From Gemmatimonadaceae bacterium (GTDB taxonomy: Bacteria; Gemmatimonadota; Gemmatimonadetes; Gemmatimonadales; Gemmatimonadaceae), in assembly GCA_013361935.1 (NCBI GenBank), contig JABFXC010000163.1, forward strand, positions 23,235-87,234: a stretch of DNA of 64,000 nt, given 5' to 3'. Shown in pieces: positions 1 through 10,320 of this stretch. Under the pieces are notes generated by a model. The model made no database searches. It was not told the origin of the DNA and saw nothing but the letters and a program-made list of their open reading frames with translations. The position numbers were made by a program, and so were the translations under genes. Numbering within the stretch: position 1 is the stretch's first letter; the number at the start of each line of letters is the position of its first letter.

Positions 1-398
1 GTGGGACAGGCGTCGGTGACGACGATGCACGCGCGGCCGATCGCGCGGTCGAGCGCGCGGGAGCGTTCGTTGCGGCGGCGCTTCAGGATGAAGCGGAAGG
101 TGTAGCCCGCCGCGTCCGCCGCGCGGGCGACGTCCTGCGCGCCCTGCATCGCGAAGGTGTGCGTGCGATCCGACGCATGCTCGCCCTCGCAGTCCAACTC
201 GTGGAGGATGAGCAGCGGCCGATTGAGCCGGTCGGCCTCGAGGGTGGCGTAGCGGAGCGCCCAGTTGTCGTGGAGACGCTGGGTGCTCTGCATCAGATAC
301 AGGACGAGCTCTCCCTCGGGGACGAGCCGGACGTCGTTCGCTCGGGCGGCGCGCTGGGCGAGCTGATCGCGGACGTAAGGGGAGCCGAGTGGATGCAT
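1..398 (-). CDS. Class II deoxyribodipyrimidine photolyase-like, N-terminal part (gene runs off the left edge)
   Basis: Minus-strand frame open from ATG at 398 to the edge: MHPLGSPYVRDQ...ELVLYLMQSTQRLHDNWALRYATLEADRLNRPLLILHEL..., resembling the class II photolyase N-terminal motif (YWMQRDQRxxDNWAL). Confidence 0.6.
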   Translation of the reverse strand, partial: MHPLGSPYVRDQLAQRAARANDVRLVPEGELVLYLMQSTQRLHDNWALRYATLEADRLNRPLLILHELDCEGEHASDRTHTFAMQGAQDVARAADAAGYTFRFILKRRRNERSRALDRAIGRACIVVTDACP

Positions 399-566
399 GC
401 GGCTCCAACGACGCGGGGCGGGAGAACGTTCCTCCGGCCGAGGCCGGCTCGGGACCGCGCGGCCCTCTCCGCCACAACCAAGTTATAGTCGACCCCGGGG
501 CTTGCCGGAAGATGGGGGGGAAGCCGCATCATCGCCGGCTGAAATTTCGAACCCGGACATGGGAGC

Positions 567-2090
567 GTGGCGATGAAGCATGCGGTGGTGATCGTCGGAG
601 CGGGTCCGACGGGGCTGATGCTCGCCGGCGAGCTGGCGCTGGCGGGAGTCGACGTGGCCATCGTCGAGCGACGGGTGAACCAGGAGCTCGTCGGCTCGCG
701 CGCGGGCGGGCTGCACGCGCGCACCCTCGAGATCCTCGACCAGCGCGGGATCGTCGATCGCTTCCTCGCGGAGGGGCAGCGCGCGCAGGTCGCGGCATTC
801 GCGCAGGTGCCGCTGAGCATCGTCGACTTTCCGACCCGCCACAACTACGGGCTCGGGCTCTGGCAGAACCACATCGAGCGCATCCTGGCCGGCTGGGTGG
901 AGGAGCTGCGCGTCCCCATCCTTCGCGGGCGCGAGGTGACCGGCTTCGCGCAGGGCGACGGCGGCGTCGAGATCACGCTCGCCGGCGGCGAAGCGTTAGG
1001 CGCCGCGTATCTCGTCGGCTGCGACGGGGGACGCAGCCTGATCCGGAAGACGGCGGGGATCGGGTTTCCGGGCTGGGATCCGACGACGAGCAGCCTGATC
1101 GCCGAGGTCGAGATGACCACGGAGCCGGAATTCGGGATCCGCACCGACGCGCGCGGGACCCACGCGTTAGGCAGGGAGAAGTACGAGATCCGCGACGGCA
1201 AGGTGGTCTACGCGACCGAGGGACCGGTGCGCGTGATGATCACCGAGCCGCAGGTGAAGTACGGGACCGAGCCGACGCTCGAGGACCTGCGCGAAGGGCT
1301 GATCGCCGCGTACGGAACGGACTACGGGATGCACCGCCTCGCGTGGATCACCCGCTTCACAGACATGACCCGCCAGGCGGAGAGCTACCGCGACCGGCGC
1401 GTCCTCCTCGCCGGCGACGCCGCGCACATCCACGCGCCCGACGGCGGGCAGGGGCTGAACACGGGAGTGCAGGATGCGGTGAACCTGGGCTGGAAGCTGG
1501 CGCAGGTGGTGAAGGGGATATCGCCGGAAAGTCTCCTCGACACGTATCACGCCGAGCGCCATCCGGTGGGAGCGCGGGTGCTGCGGAGCACGATGGCCGC
1601 GGTCGCCCTGCGCCGCGCGGACGAACGCACGAAGGCGGCGCGCGAGGCGATGGCCGAGCTTCTCGCGATGGACGAGCCGCGCCGGCGATTCGCCGGGATG
1701 ATGTCGGGGCTCGACATCCGCTACGATCTCGGCGAGGGCCACCCGCTTCTCGGCCGGCGGATGCCGGACCTCGACATCGTCACCTCCGAGGGCCCGCGGC
1801 GAGCGTACGAGCTGCTGCACGACGCGCGTCCGCTGCTGCTCGACCTCGGCGGGCTCGGGGACTTCGACGTCGCCCCATGGGCGGACCGGGTGCGCGCGGT
1901 CCGGGCGACGTACGAGGCCGCGTGGGAGCTGCCGGTGATCGGTGCGGTCTCGCGTCCGACCGCCGTGCTGATCCGTCCCGACGGCTACGTGGCGTGGGTG
2001 GGAGAGGGGACGACGGGGGGGATCGCCGACGCGCTCGGCAGGTGGTTCGGAGCGGCGGTGTTACCTGAATCACCGTCACCGCGTCCTTGA
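567..2090 (+). CDS. FAD-dependent aromatic-ring monooxygenase (PheA/TfdB family)
   Basis: VVIVGAGPTGLMLAGELALAGVDVAIVERR (Rossmann GxGxxG) and RVLLAGDAAHIHAPDGGQGLNTGVQDAVNLGWKLA (GD motif). Confidence 0.9.
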   Translation: MAMKHAVVIVGAGPTGLMLAGELALAGVDVAIVERRVNQELVGSRAGGLHARTLEILDQRGIVDRFLAEGQRAQVAAFAQVPLSIVDFPTRHNYGLGLWQNHIERILAGWVEELRVPILRGREVTGFAQGDGGVEITLAGGEALGAAYLVGCDGGRSLIRKTAGIGFPGWDPTTSSLIAEVEMTTEPEFGIRTDARGTHALGREKYEIRDGKVVYATEGPVRVMITEPQVKYGTEPTLEDLREGLIAAYGTDYGMHRLAWITRFTDMTRQAESYRDRRVLLAGDAAHIHAPDGGQGLNTGVQDAVNLGWKLAQVVKGISPESLLDTYHAERHPVGARVLRSTMAAVALRRADERTKAAREAMAELLAMDEPRRRFAGMMSGLDIRYDLGEGHPLLGRRMPDLDIVTSEGPRRAYELLHDARPLLLDLGGLGDFDVAPWADRVRAVRATYEAAWELPVIGAVSRPTAVLIRPDGYVAWVGEGTTGGIADALGRWFGAAVLPESPSPRP

Positions 2091-2116
2091 CGCAGAGGGT
2101 GGGTTGCCGCTACTTT
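2087..2116 (+). promoter_or_regulatory. Candidate sigma70 promoter for tRNA-Ala, overlapping the stop codon of the monooxygenase
   Basis: TTGACG (2087-2092), N18, TACTTT (2111-2116). Confidence 0.45.
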
Positions 2117-2125
2117 GTTGCATCG

Positions 2126-2149
2126 GCGGCCCCGCCCAAGCGGGGCCGC
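2126..2149 (+). other. Perfect 10-bp GC hairpin in the predicted tRNA-Ala 5' leader
   Basis: GCGGCCCCGC-CCAA-GCGGGGCCGC. Confidence 0.6.
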
Positions 2150-2200
2150 TGTGCTTCCCGCGACGCAGTGTCCAGCCGGCACGAGCTACGTGGGATCAGA

Positions 2201-2273
2201 GGGGCTGTAGCTCAGTTGGGAGAGCGCTGCAATCGCACTGCAGAGGTCAGGGGTTCGACTCCCCTCAGCTCCA
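2201..2273 (+). tRNA. tRNA-Ala, anticodon CGC
   Basis: Cloverleaf folds: acceptor GGGGCTG/CAGCTCC, D-stem GCTC/GAGC, anticodon stem CTGCA/TGCAG with loop ATCGCAC, T-arm AGGGG TTCGACT CCCCT, discriminator A, no encoded CCA. Confidence 0.93.
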
Positions 2274-2409
2274 CTCGGCAGCAAGCACGACTGGCACGCT
2301 TCTGGCCTTGTCCGGATGATGGTTGCCCGCCGCTGTTCGGTAGGACATAGAGTTCCAATGACAGCGGATGTGGCACGTCTCCGGCAAGCATGCTTGCCCA
2401 GAGAGATAA

Positions 2410-2439
2410 GAACGGCGCGACCCTTCGGGGTCGCGCCGT
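2410..2439. terminator. Strong hairpin, 13-bp stem with TTCG tetraloop
   Basis: AACGGCGCGACCC-TTCG-GGGTCGCGCCGTT, between tRNA-Ala and the convergent DinB-like gene. Confidence 0.7.
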
Positions 2440-2461
2440 TCGGCGTTTCAGGGTGCTCGAC

Positions 2462-2971
2462 TCACCACGAGTCCCCGCCGCCCGGCGGAGGCCATGCGCC
2501 GAGCACCTTTCGAAGCTGTGCGAGCTGGCCGGCGTGATAGCCGTTGTGGAGGGCGAGCCCGTTGAGGGTGCCGAGGCGCGTCTTGCCGGCGAGCGTCGGC
2601 CCCGTGTCGCCTAACGGCGCGGCGCCGACGGCCGCGTCGGCGGCGGCGAGCCCGCGGCGGAAGGCGTCGACGGCGTCGAGCCATTCGCGCTCGCTCGACG
2701 GCGCCGCGGGGCCGGGCCAGCCCTCGGCGTCATGCGGTGGAGTCGGCGCGTCCTCGCCGGCGAGCCGCGCGAGATAGCGGTCCTGCCAGTAGACCATGTG
2801 CGCGAGGAGCTGGAGCGCGGAGTGGTCGAAGCCGGGAGGAGTCCGGCCGGCGAGCTTCCAGTCGAGCGCGTCGACGGCGCGCAGGGGGTCGACGAACTGT
2901 CCGTGGCCGCGCAGCGCGCGGCGCAGCTCCTCGGCGAGCACGCTCGGGTCGACGGTGTGCGCGGGCTTCAT
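2462..2971 (-). CDS. DinB-like/DUF664-type protein
   Basis: MKPAHTVDPSVLAEELRRAL...FDHSALQLLAHMVYWQDRYLARL...TRLGTLNGLALHNGYHAGQLAQLRKVLG: DinB-type His spacing (H...H..YH). Confidence 0.75.
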   Translation of the reverse strand: MKPAHTVDPSVLAEELRRALRGHGQFVDPLRAVDALDWKLAGRTPPGFDHSALQLLAHMVYWQDRYLARLAGEDAPTPPHDAEGWPGPAAPSSEREWLDAVDAFRRGLAAADAAVGAAPLGDTGPTLAGKTRLGTLNGLALHNGYHAGQLAQLRKVLGAWPPPGGGDSW

Positions 2972-4290
2972 CGGCCGCTCTCTCCGGTGAGGGTGGACTC
3001 GCCGAGCTGCGCGGCGAGGTCGGCGCCGAGCGCGGAGATGGCGTCGGCCATGAAGCGGTCCTTCTGCTGCTCCACGCGCACGGTGACGTCGCTCATCGCC
3101 GAGTTGCCTAACGCGGAGATCCAGCGGACGATCGCCGCCTCCTGGACGTCCATGCGGAAGTCGCGGGCGACGAGCGTCTGGCCGCCGGCGCCGGCGCGGG
3201 CGACGATGCGCATGGCGATCCCCTCGCCGGTGAAGGGCCGGCGCAGCGCCGCGCCCATCAGATGGTCGACGGCGAGGGGGAAATGCCAGTCGGGCTCGCG
3301 GCGCCAGTGCACGCTCCATCCGCGCTCGGTCGCGCCGCGCACCGGCGCGACGTCGGCGACGAGCCCGTTCGCGCCGACGGTGAAGAGCGAGACCTTGCTG
3401 GAGAAATCCATCCGCATGCGCAGCGAGTCGGGGGACGTCGCGCGCGCGGGGCCTGCGAGCGGCTGGAGGACTCCGTCGCGCGTGCGCACCCGCACGTGGA
3501 GCACGTCGTCCCCGGCGACGATCGTCGCGAAGGGAACACCCTGGTAGTCCTCGAGCACGACGCGATAGCGCGCGGGGCTCGTGTACTTGGCGAGGTACTT
3601 CGCGAAGTCCGGGTACGTGGTCGCGAGCCGATCGGTGTGCATCGAGACGCGGAAGGCGAGCGCGGTCGAGCGATCGGGAAGGATCGTCGTCGCGATGGAA
3701 TCCATGTCGAACAGCCTGCCGAGCGCCGCAGTGGTGCGGGGAAGTCCGCGTCGCCAGAGGGCGCGCAGCTCGGCGCCCGAACGTCCCTCGCCGGCGGCGA
3801 GGAAGCGTTGCCGCATCGCGTCGATCTGTGGCGGGGTCGCCGCACCGACCGCCAGCTCGTCGCTGGAGCTCCACTCGTAGACGCCGCCGCCGATCTCGCG
3901 GAGGTGCATGGCGTGGCGCGACTCGCCGACGCGCGCGGGCGGGGCCGCGTCGCCGCGGACGTCGAGCAGATAGCGCCCATCGGCCAGCGGCGCGCCGGCG
4001 ACGACGAGGGTCCGGACCGGCCCGTTGCGCGCGGTCCAGATGACGGTGTCGTCGAAGATGCGCGAGGGGACGAGGGAGCCGCGGACGTAGCGCGGGCGGA
4101 CGACCTTGAGGCGCTCGGTGCGGGTGAGGGGACCGAGGCGGAGGGCGAGGGCGCGGAAGAAGTCGTCGCTGTTGGTGCGGGCCTCGGCCGTGGTGCGGCC
4201 GAGCGTCGCGGCGGGGGAGGATCCGCAGGCGGCGAGGAGGAAGAAGGCGATCGCCTGGACGGCGCGCGGCGCGGACGCGGATCGGGTCAC
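2968..4290 (-). CDS. Hypothetical secreted/lipoprotein
   Basis: Signal peptide with LLAACGSS lipobox. 440 aa, ATGA overlap with the DinB-like gene. Confidence 0.7.
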   Translation of the reverse strand: MTRSASAPRAVQAIAFFLLAACGSSPAATLGRTTAEARTNSDDFFRALALRLGPLTRTERLKVVRPRYVRGSLVPSRIFDDTVIWTARNGPVRTLVVAGAPLADGRYLLDVRGDAAPPARVGESRHAMHLREIGGGVYEWSSSDELAVGAATPPQIDAMRQRFLAAGEGRSGAELRALWRRGLPRTTAALGRLFDMDSIATTILPDRSTALAFRVSMHTDRLATTYPDFAKYLAKYTSPARYRVVLEDYQGVPFATIVAGDDVLHVRVRTRDGVLQPLAGPARATSPDSLRMRMDFSSKVSLFTVGANGLVADVAPVRGATERGWSVHWRREPDWHFPLAVDHLMGAALRRPFTGEGIAMRIVARAGAGGQTLVARDFRMDVQEAAIVRWISALGNSAMSDVTVRVEQQKDRFMADAISALGADLAAQLGESTLTGESGR

Positions 4291-4350
4291 GAAGGAAAGA
4301 TGGAGGCGGGCGCGCGGTCTGGAGAGAGGGCGCGCGTGGATGGTTCGGGG

Positions 4351-4379
4351 TTGCTTCGAGAGGTGGGCGCCCGTTATTT
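4351..4379 (+). promoter_or_regulatory. Candidate promoter for tRNA-Gln
   Basis: TTGCTT-N17-TTATTT, about 35 nt upstream of the tRNA. Confidence 0.4.
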
Positions 4380-4413
4380 TTCAGGTCCGTCCGCGAGGAC
4401 GTGCACGTCATGC

Positions 4414-4486
4414 TGCCCCTTGGTGTAACTGGCAACACGCCTGACTCTGGATCAGGAGAGTCCTGGTTCGATCCCAGGAGGGGCAA
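4414..4486 (+). tRNA. tRNA-Gln, anticodon CTG
   Basis: Acceptor TGCCCCT/AGGGGCA, anticodon stem CCTGA/TCAGG with loop CTCTGGA, T-arm CCTGG TTCGATC CCAGG. Confidence 0.93.
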
Positions 4487-4487
4487 T
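4448..4487 (+). repeat. 40-bp direct repeat, copy 1 (3' part of tRNA-Gln)
   Basis: TGGATCAGGAGAGTCCTGGTTCGATCCCAGGAGGGGCAAT, identical to 9205-9244. Confidence 0.95.
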
Positions 4488-4491
4488 GAAG

Positions 4492-4526
4492 AACCCGACA
4501 GGCTCGAAGGAGCTTGTCGGGTTTTT
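4492..4526 (+). terminator. Rho-independent terminator after tRNA-Gln
   Basis: AACCCGACAGGCT...AGCTTGTCGGGTTTTT. Confidence 0.8.
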
Positions 4527-4598
4527 CGTTTTCTCCGCGTGGTAGAGTTTCTGATATAGTTTCTCACCCGGGTTTCTCCTCCTCCGGCCCGCCGTTGC

Positions 4599-5519
4599 TC
4601 AAGCCCCACGTTCGCTCCGGCGCGCTCGTCGCAGGCAGTCGACGAGCGCCCGCAATGCGGGCGACGCGTGTCGCCGCTGCGGGTAGTAGAGGTAATATCC
4701 GGGGAATGGCGCGCAGAACTCTGCCAGCACCTCGACGAGCGCCCCCGACACGAGGTCGTCGCGCACCCGGTCCTCGCGGATCATCGTCACCCCCGCGCCC
4801 GCGCGGGCGAGGCGCGCGTTCATCGCGGGGTCGGTCGTGATCACGCGGCCCGGCACCGCGACCGAGAAGCCGCGTCCGCCCTTCGGCCCCGTCTCGGTGA
4901 ACTCCCAGCGGTAAGGCGGCGCGTCGGGCGTCGGGTGCCAAGCGAGGCAATCGTGCTCGACCAGCTCGCGTGGGTGCTTCGGCACAGGATGCCGCTCGAA
5001 GTAGCTCGGCGCGGCCACCACGACGAGGCGGATGTCGCCCGACACGGGCACCGCGATCATGTCCTTGTCGATCACCTCGCCGAGTCGCGCGCCGGCGTCG
5101 TAGCCGTCGGCAACGATGTCGACGGGCGTCTCGCTCACTGCGAGATCAAGCCGCACGTGCGGATGCGTCGCCAGGAAGCCGGCGAGCAGCGGTCCGTTGA
5201 AGTACGCCTCGGCGCCCGTCGTCAGGTGCAGGCGGAGGGTGCCCCGCGGCGACTCGCCCAGCTCCCCGACCGCGGCGACCGCGGCCCGCACTTCGTCGAG
5301 CGCCGGGCGCACCGAGGCGTACAGTCGCTCGCCGGCCTCCGTGAGATGCACGCTGCGCGTGGTCCGCCGCACGAGCGCGACGCCTACGCGCTCCTCGAGG
5401 CGCCGAAGCGCCTGGCTCACTGCCGAGTGGCTCACCCTGAGGCGATCCGCCGCTGCGCGAAAGCCCTTCGCCTCCGCGACCGCGACGAACGTCGCCATCC
5501 CGTCCAGTTCGTCCGCCAT
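4599..5519 (-). CDS. LysR-family transcriptional regulator
   Basis: MADELDGMATFVAVAEAKGFRAAADRLRVSHSAVSQALRRLEERVGVALVRRTTRSVHLTEAGE. Confidence 0.92.
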   Translation of the reverse strand: MADELDGMATFVAVAEAKGFRAAADRLRVSHSAVSQALRRLEERVGVALVRRTTRSVHLTEAGERLYASVRPALDEVRAAVAAVGELGESPRGTLRLHLTTGAEAYFNGPLLAGFLATHPHVRLDLAVSETPVDIVADGYDAGARLGEVIDKDMIAVPVSGDIRLVVVAAPSYFERHPVPKHPRELVEHDCLAWHPTPDAPPYRWEFTETGPKGGRGFSVAVPGRVITTDPAMNARLARAGAGVTMIREDRVRDDLVSGALVEVLAEFCAPFPGYYLYYPQRRHASPALRALVDCLRRARRSERGA

Positions 5520-5584
5520 TGGATGGAAGACTGACCAGCGTGGAAAGCGCTGGCAAGTAGATCGACCGCACTGTGCGCGCTTGA

Positions 5585-7809
<2,225 letters not shown>

Positions 7810-7836
7810 CCGCCTAACGCGTTCACCAGGACTCTC

Positions 7837-9153
7837 ATGCGAAACACATTCGGCATCCACCGCGCGCTCGCCGGCGCATTCCTCGCTGCCATCCCGCTCG
7901 CCACGGTCGTGCGCGCGCAGGGCCCCGCCGAGGTCACGCTCCCCGACACCGGTGTCCAGGCGGAGAACCTCACCTCGAGTGGCGACGGGACCGTCTACTT
8001 CGGCAGCATGGCGAAGGGGACGATCTACCGCGCCACGCCAGGCGCCGCGCGGGCGGAGCCGTGGATCCTCGCGTCGACGGCCGGGCTCACGCGGGTGCTC
8101 GGCGTTCTCGCGGACGACCGGAGCAGCACTCTGTGGGTCTGCCAGAACGCCACGGACGCCCGTGGTGGCGCGCCGGTGACGGGCCAGACCGCGCTTCGGG
8201 CCTTCGACCTGAAAAGCGGAGCTGCGAAGGGCACGTATCCATTTCCGCCGAACAGCGGGATCTGCAACGACATCGCCGTGTCGGCGAGCGGCACGGCGTA
8301 CGTCTCGGAGTCGTTCGGCGGCCGCATTCACCGGCTCCGACCGGGAGGCACGGCGCTGGAGGTGTGGGCGCACGACAGCGCGCTGACGGTGATCGACGGC
8401 CTCGCGGTGCACGCCGATGGCGCGGTGTACGCGAACAACTTCATGACTGGAAAGTTGTATCGCGTGCCCGTGAACGCCGATGGAAGCGCCGGCGCGGTCG
8501 TTCCGATCGAGACGTCGCAGCCCTTTGTCCGCCCTGACGGACTACGAAGCGTCGGTCCGCGGACGCTGCTCCAGGCCGAGCAGCAGGGGAGGATCACGGA
8601 GCTGACGATCGAGGGCAATCGCGCCGAGGTGCGCGTGCTCCGGGACGGGCTCACTCGGCCTTCGGGCGTGACAGTCGTGGGCGATCGCGTGTTCGCGCTC
8701 GTCGATTTCACGAAGGCCGTCGCCGTGCCGTATCGCGCCGGGACGGCTCAGGAAGCCGCGCTGCCGCCCGCCGTGTCTCCCACGAAGGCCGAGCAGGAGA
8801 TCCTCGACCTCTCGAAGGAGAAGTGGCGCTGGATGTCGGAGAAGAAGGCGGACACGCTCGCGGCGCTCTTCAACGACAAGGCCGTCTTCGTCCACATGGG
8901 CGGGAGCTGGGGCAAAGCCCAGGAGGTCGACATCATCCGGAGCGGCGGGATCCACTACAAGCACGCGGAGATCTTCGAGTCGAGCGCGCGCATCATCGAC
9001 TCGACCGCGATCGTGCTGAGCAGGATTCGCCTCGACGCGGTCGTCGGCGGCAACGAAGTCACCAACCCGTTCATGGTGACGGAGGTGTATGTCCGACACA
9101 AAGGGAAGTGGAAGCTGGCATCGCTGTCGTTCACGCGGCTGCTCACCCCATAG
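7837..9153 (+). CDS. SMP-30/gluconolactonase-like propeller fused to a C-terminal NTF2-like (DUF4440) domain
   Basis: N-terminal NHL/SMP-30 repeats. C-terminal WMSEKKADTLAALFNDKAVFVHMGGSWGK...VTEVYVRHKGKWKLASLSFTRLL. Confidence 0.75.
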   Translation: MRNTFGIHRALAGAFLAAIPLATVVRAQGPAEVTLPDTGVQAENLTSSGDGTVYFGSMAKGTIYRATPGAARAEPWILASTAGLTRVLGVLADDRSSTLWVCQNATDARGGAPVTGQTALRAFDLKSGAAKGTYPFPPNSGICNDIAVSASGTAYVSESFGGRIHRLRPGGTALEVWAHDSALTVIDGLAVHADGAVYANNFMTGKLYRVPVNADGSAGAVVPIETSQPFVRPDGLRSVGPRTLLQAEQQGRITELTIEGNRAEVRVLRDGLTRPSGVTVVGDRVFALVDFTKAVAVPYRAGTAQEAALPPAVSPTKAEQEILDLSKEKWRWMSEKKADTLAALFNDKAVFVHMGGSWGKAQEVDIIRSGGIHYKHAEIFESSARIIDSTAIVLSRIRLDAVVGGNEVTNPFMVTEVYVRHKGKWKLASLSFTRLLTP

Positions 9154-9204
9154 TAGGTGACGTTCGGTCACGTCCGGCATCGCTTCCTGCATGGTTTCTC
9201 CCGG

Positions 9205-9244
9205 TGGATCAGGAGAGTCCTGGTTCGATCCCAGGAGGGGCAAT
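9205..9244 (+). repeat. 40-bp direct repeat, copy 2: orphan 3' end of tRNA-Gln
   Basis: Exact copy of 4448-4487. No matching 5' tRNA half precedes it. Confidence 0.95.
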
Positions 9245-9250
9245 AGGTGA

Positions 9251-9284
9251 AACCCGGCAGGGTCTCTCGAGCCTGCCGGGTTTT
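9251..9284 (+). terminator. Rho-independent terminator after the tRNA fragment
   Basis: AACCCGGCAGG...CCTGCCGGGTTTT. Confidence 0.75.
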
Positions 9285-9297
9285 CGTTTGCGCCAGC

Positions 9298-10191
9298 TCA
9301 GGACCGCCGGCGCCGGCGAAGCAGCGCATGGATGGCCCCGCCGACGCCCGCGTGGGCGACGACGAACAGCGCTCCCAGAGCGGCGAGCGCCAGCACGGGA
9401 AGGGCGAGGCGCCTGACCGTAGCGCTCACCACGATCCCGTGCGCGACGAGAAGGAAGGCCAGGACCAGGGCGAAGACCCATCGCGGCATCGGAAGCGGCG
9501 GTAACGAGCGCGTGGTCGGTGCCGGGTCGAGAGACGCGGTCGAAGTACCGTCGGATGCAGTCGCGAGCGCGAAGTGAAGGTCGCTGACGCCGACCGACCC
9601 GACTTCGGCGACTCGAAGCCCGGACTCGCCCAGGACGCTCACGATCTCCTCGAGGGCGAGATGCCCGTGCCTGTGCATCCGCGCGAGAACTCCCTTCCGC
9701 GCCCGCGCGGGCGTCGCGAAGTCCACGGCCAGCAGGCGACCGCCAGGCTTGAGCACGCGTCGGATCTCTTCGACACACTGGCGACGCGCGGGGCGCGGGA
9801 GGTGGTGCAGCATGAGCGTGCTGAAGACGACGTCGAAGGTCGCGTCGGGAAAGGGGAGCTCTTCGACGACCGCGACGCGGAATCGCACCGTGGCTCCGGC
9901 GTCCGCGGCCTTCCGGGTGGCGCGCGCGATCATCTCGGGCGAGGCGTCGATGGCGTCGACGCTGCCCGAGTCTCCGACGCGTCGCCTCGCCGCGATGGCG
10001 AGCGTCCCCGTTCCGCAGCCGACGTCGAGCACTGCCTCGCCGGGGGCGAGGTGGGCGAGATCGAGGAGCCGGTCGCGGAAAGCACGCTCCCGGCCGAGGG
10101 TGAGCATCCAGGCGAGGAGGTCGTAGTAGCGCGCCTCGGAGTGCATCACGAGGCCTTTGGTCTTCGGAACTGACTGGTTGTCGACCGTCAT
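9298..10191 (-). CDS. SAM-dependent methyltransferase (UbiE-like) with C-terminal transmembrane segments
   Basis: AVLDVGCGTGTLAIAARRR...VFSTLMLHHLP...RRVLKPGGRLLAVDF. C-terminus WVFALVLAFLLVAHGIVV...LALPVLALAALGALFVVAHAG. Confidence 0.85.
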   Translation of the reverse strand: MTVDNQSVPKTKGLVMHSEARYYDLLAWMLTLGRERAFRDRLLDLAHLAPGEAVLDVGCGTGTLAIAARRRVGDSGSVDAIDASPEMIARATRKAADAGATVRFRVAVVEELPFPDATFDVVFSTLMLHHLPRPARRQCVEEIRRVLKPGGRLLAVDFATPARARKGVLARMHRHGHLALEEIVSVLGESGLRVAEVGSVGVSDLHFALATASDGTSTASLDPAPTTRSLPPLPMPRWVFALVLAFLLVAHGIVVSATVRRLALPVLALAALGALFVVAHAGVGGAIHALLRRRRRS

Positions 10192-10240
10192 TCGGCGAAC
10201 CTCGCTGTGGGCTCGTGCCGGCGGGAGGCAGGTTGGCGAC

Positions 10241-10278
10241 GCAAAACCCGGTCGGCTCGAGAGCCGGCCGGGTTTTGC
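10241..10278. terminator. Bidirectional terminator
   Basis: GCAAAACCCGGTCGGCTC-GA-GAGCCGGCCGGGTTTTGC, near-perfect inverted repeat with A/T tracts on both sides. Confidence 0.75.
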
Positions 10279-10320
10279 TTTCGTGCACGATGGGTCGAGG
10301 CTCTCGCCTCGCGCCTTCCC

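Noticed and set aside
389-2068. 559-aa plus-strand ORF and other long ORFs overlapping the FAD monooxygenase
   Set aside because: Arg/Gly/Ala-rich out-of-frame translation typical of high-GC DNA. The 567-2090 frame has clear family motifs.
2462-4609. 715-aa minus-strand ORF spanning tRNA-Gln
   Set aside because: Only its last part (DinB-like, from 2971) is real. The rest runs through a tRNA and out of frame through the 2968-4290 gene.
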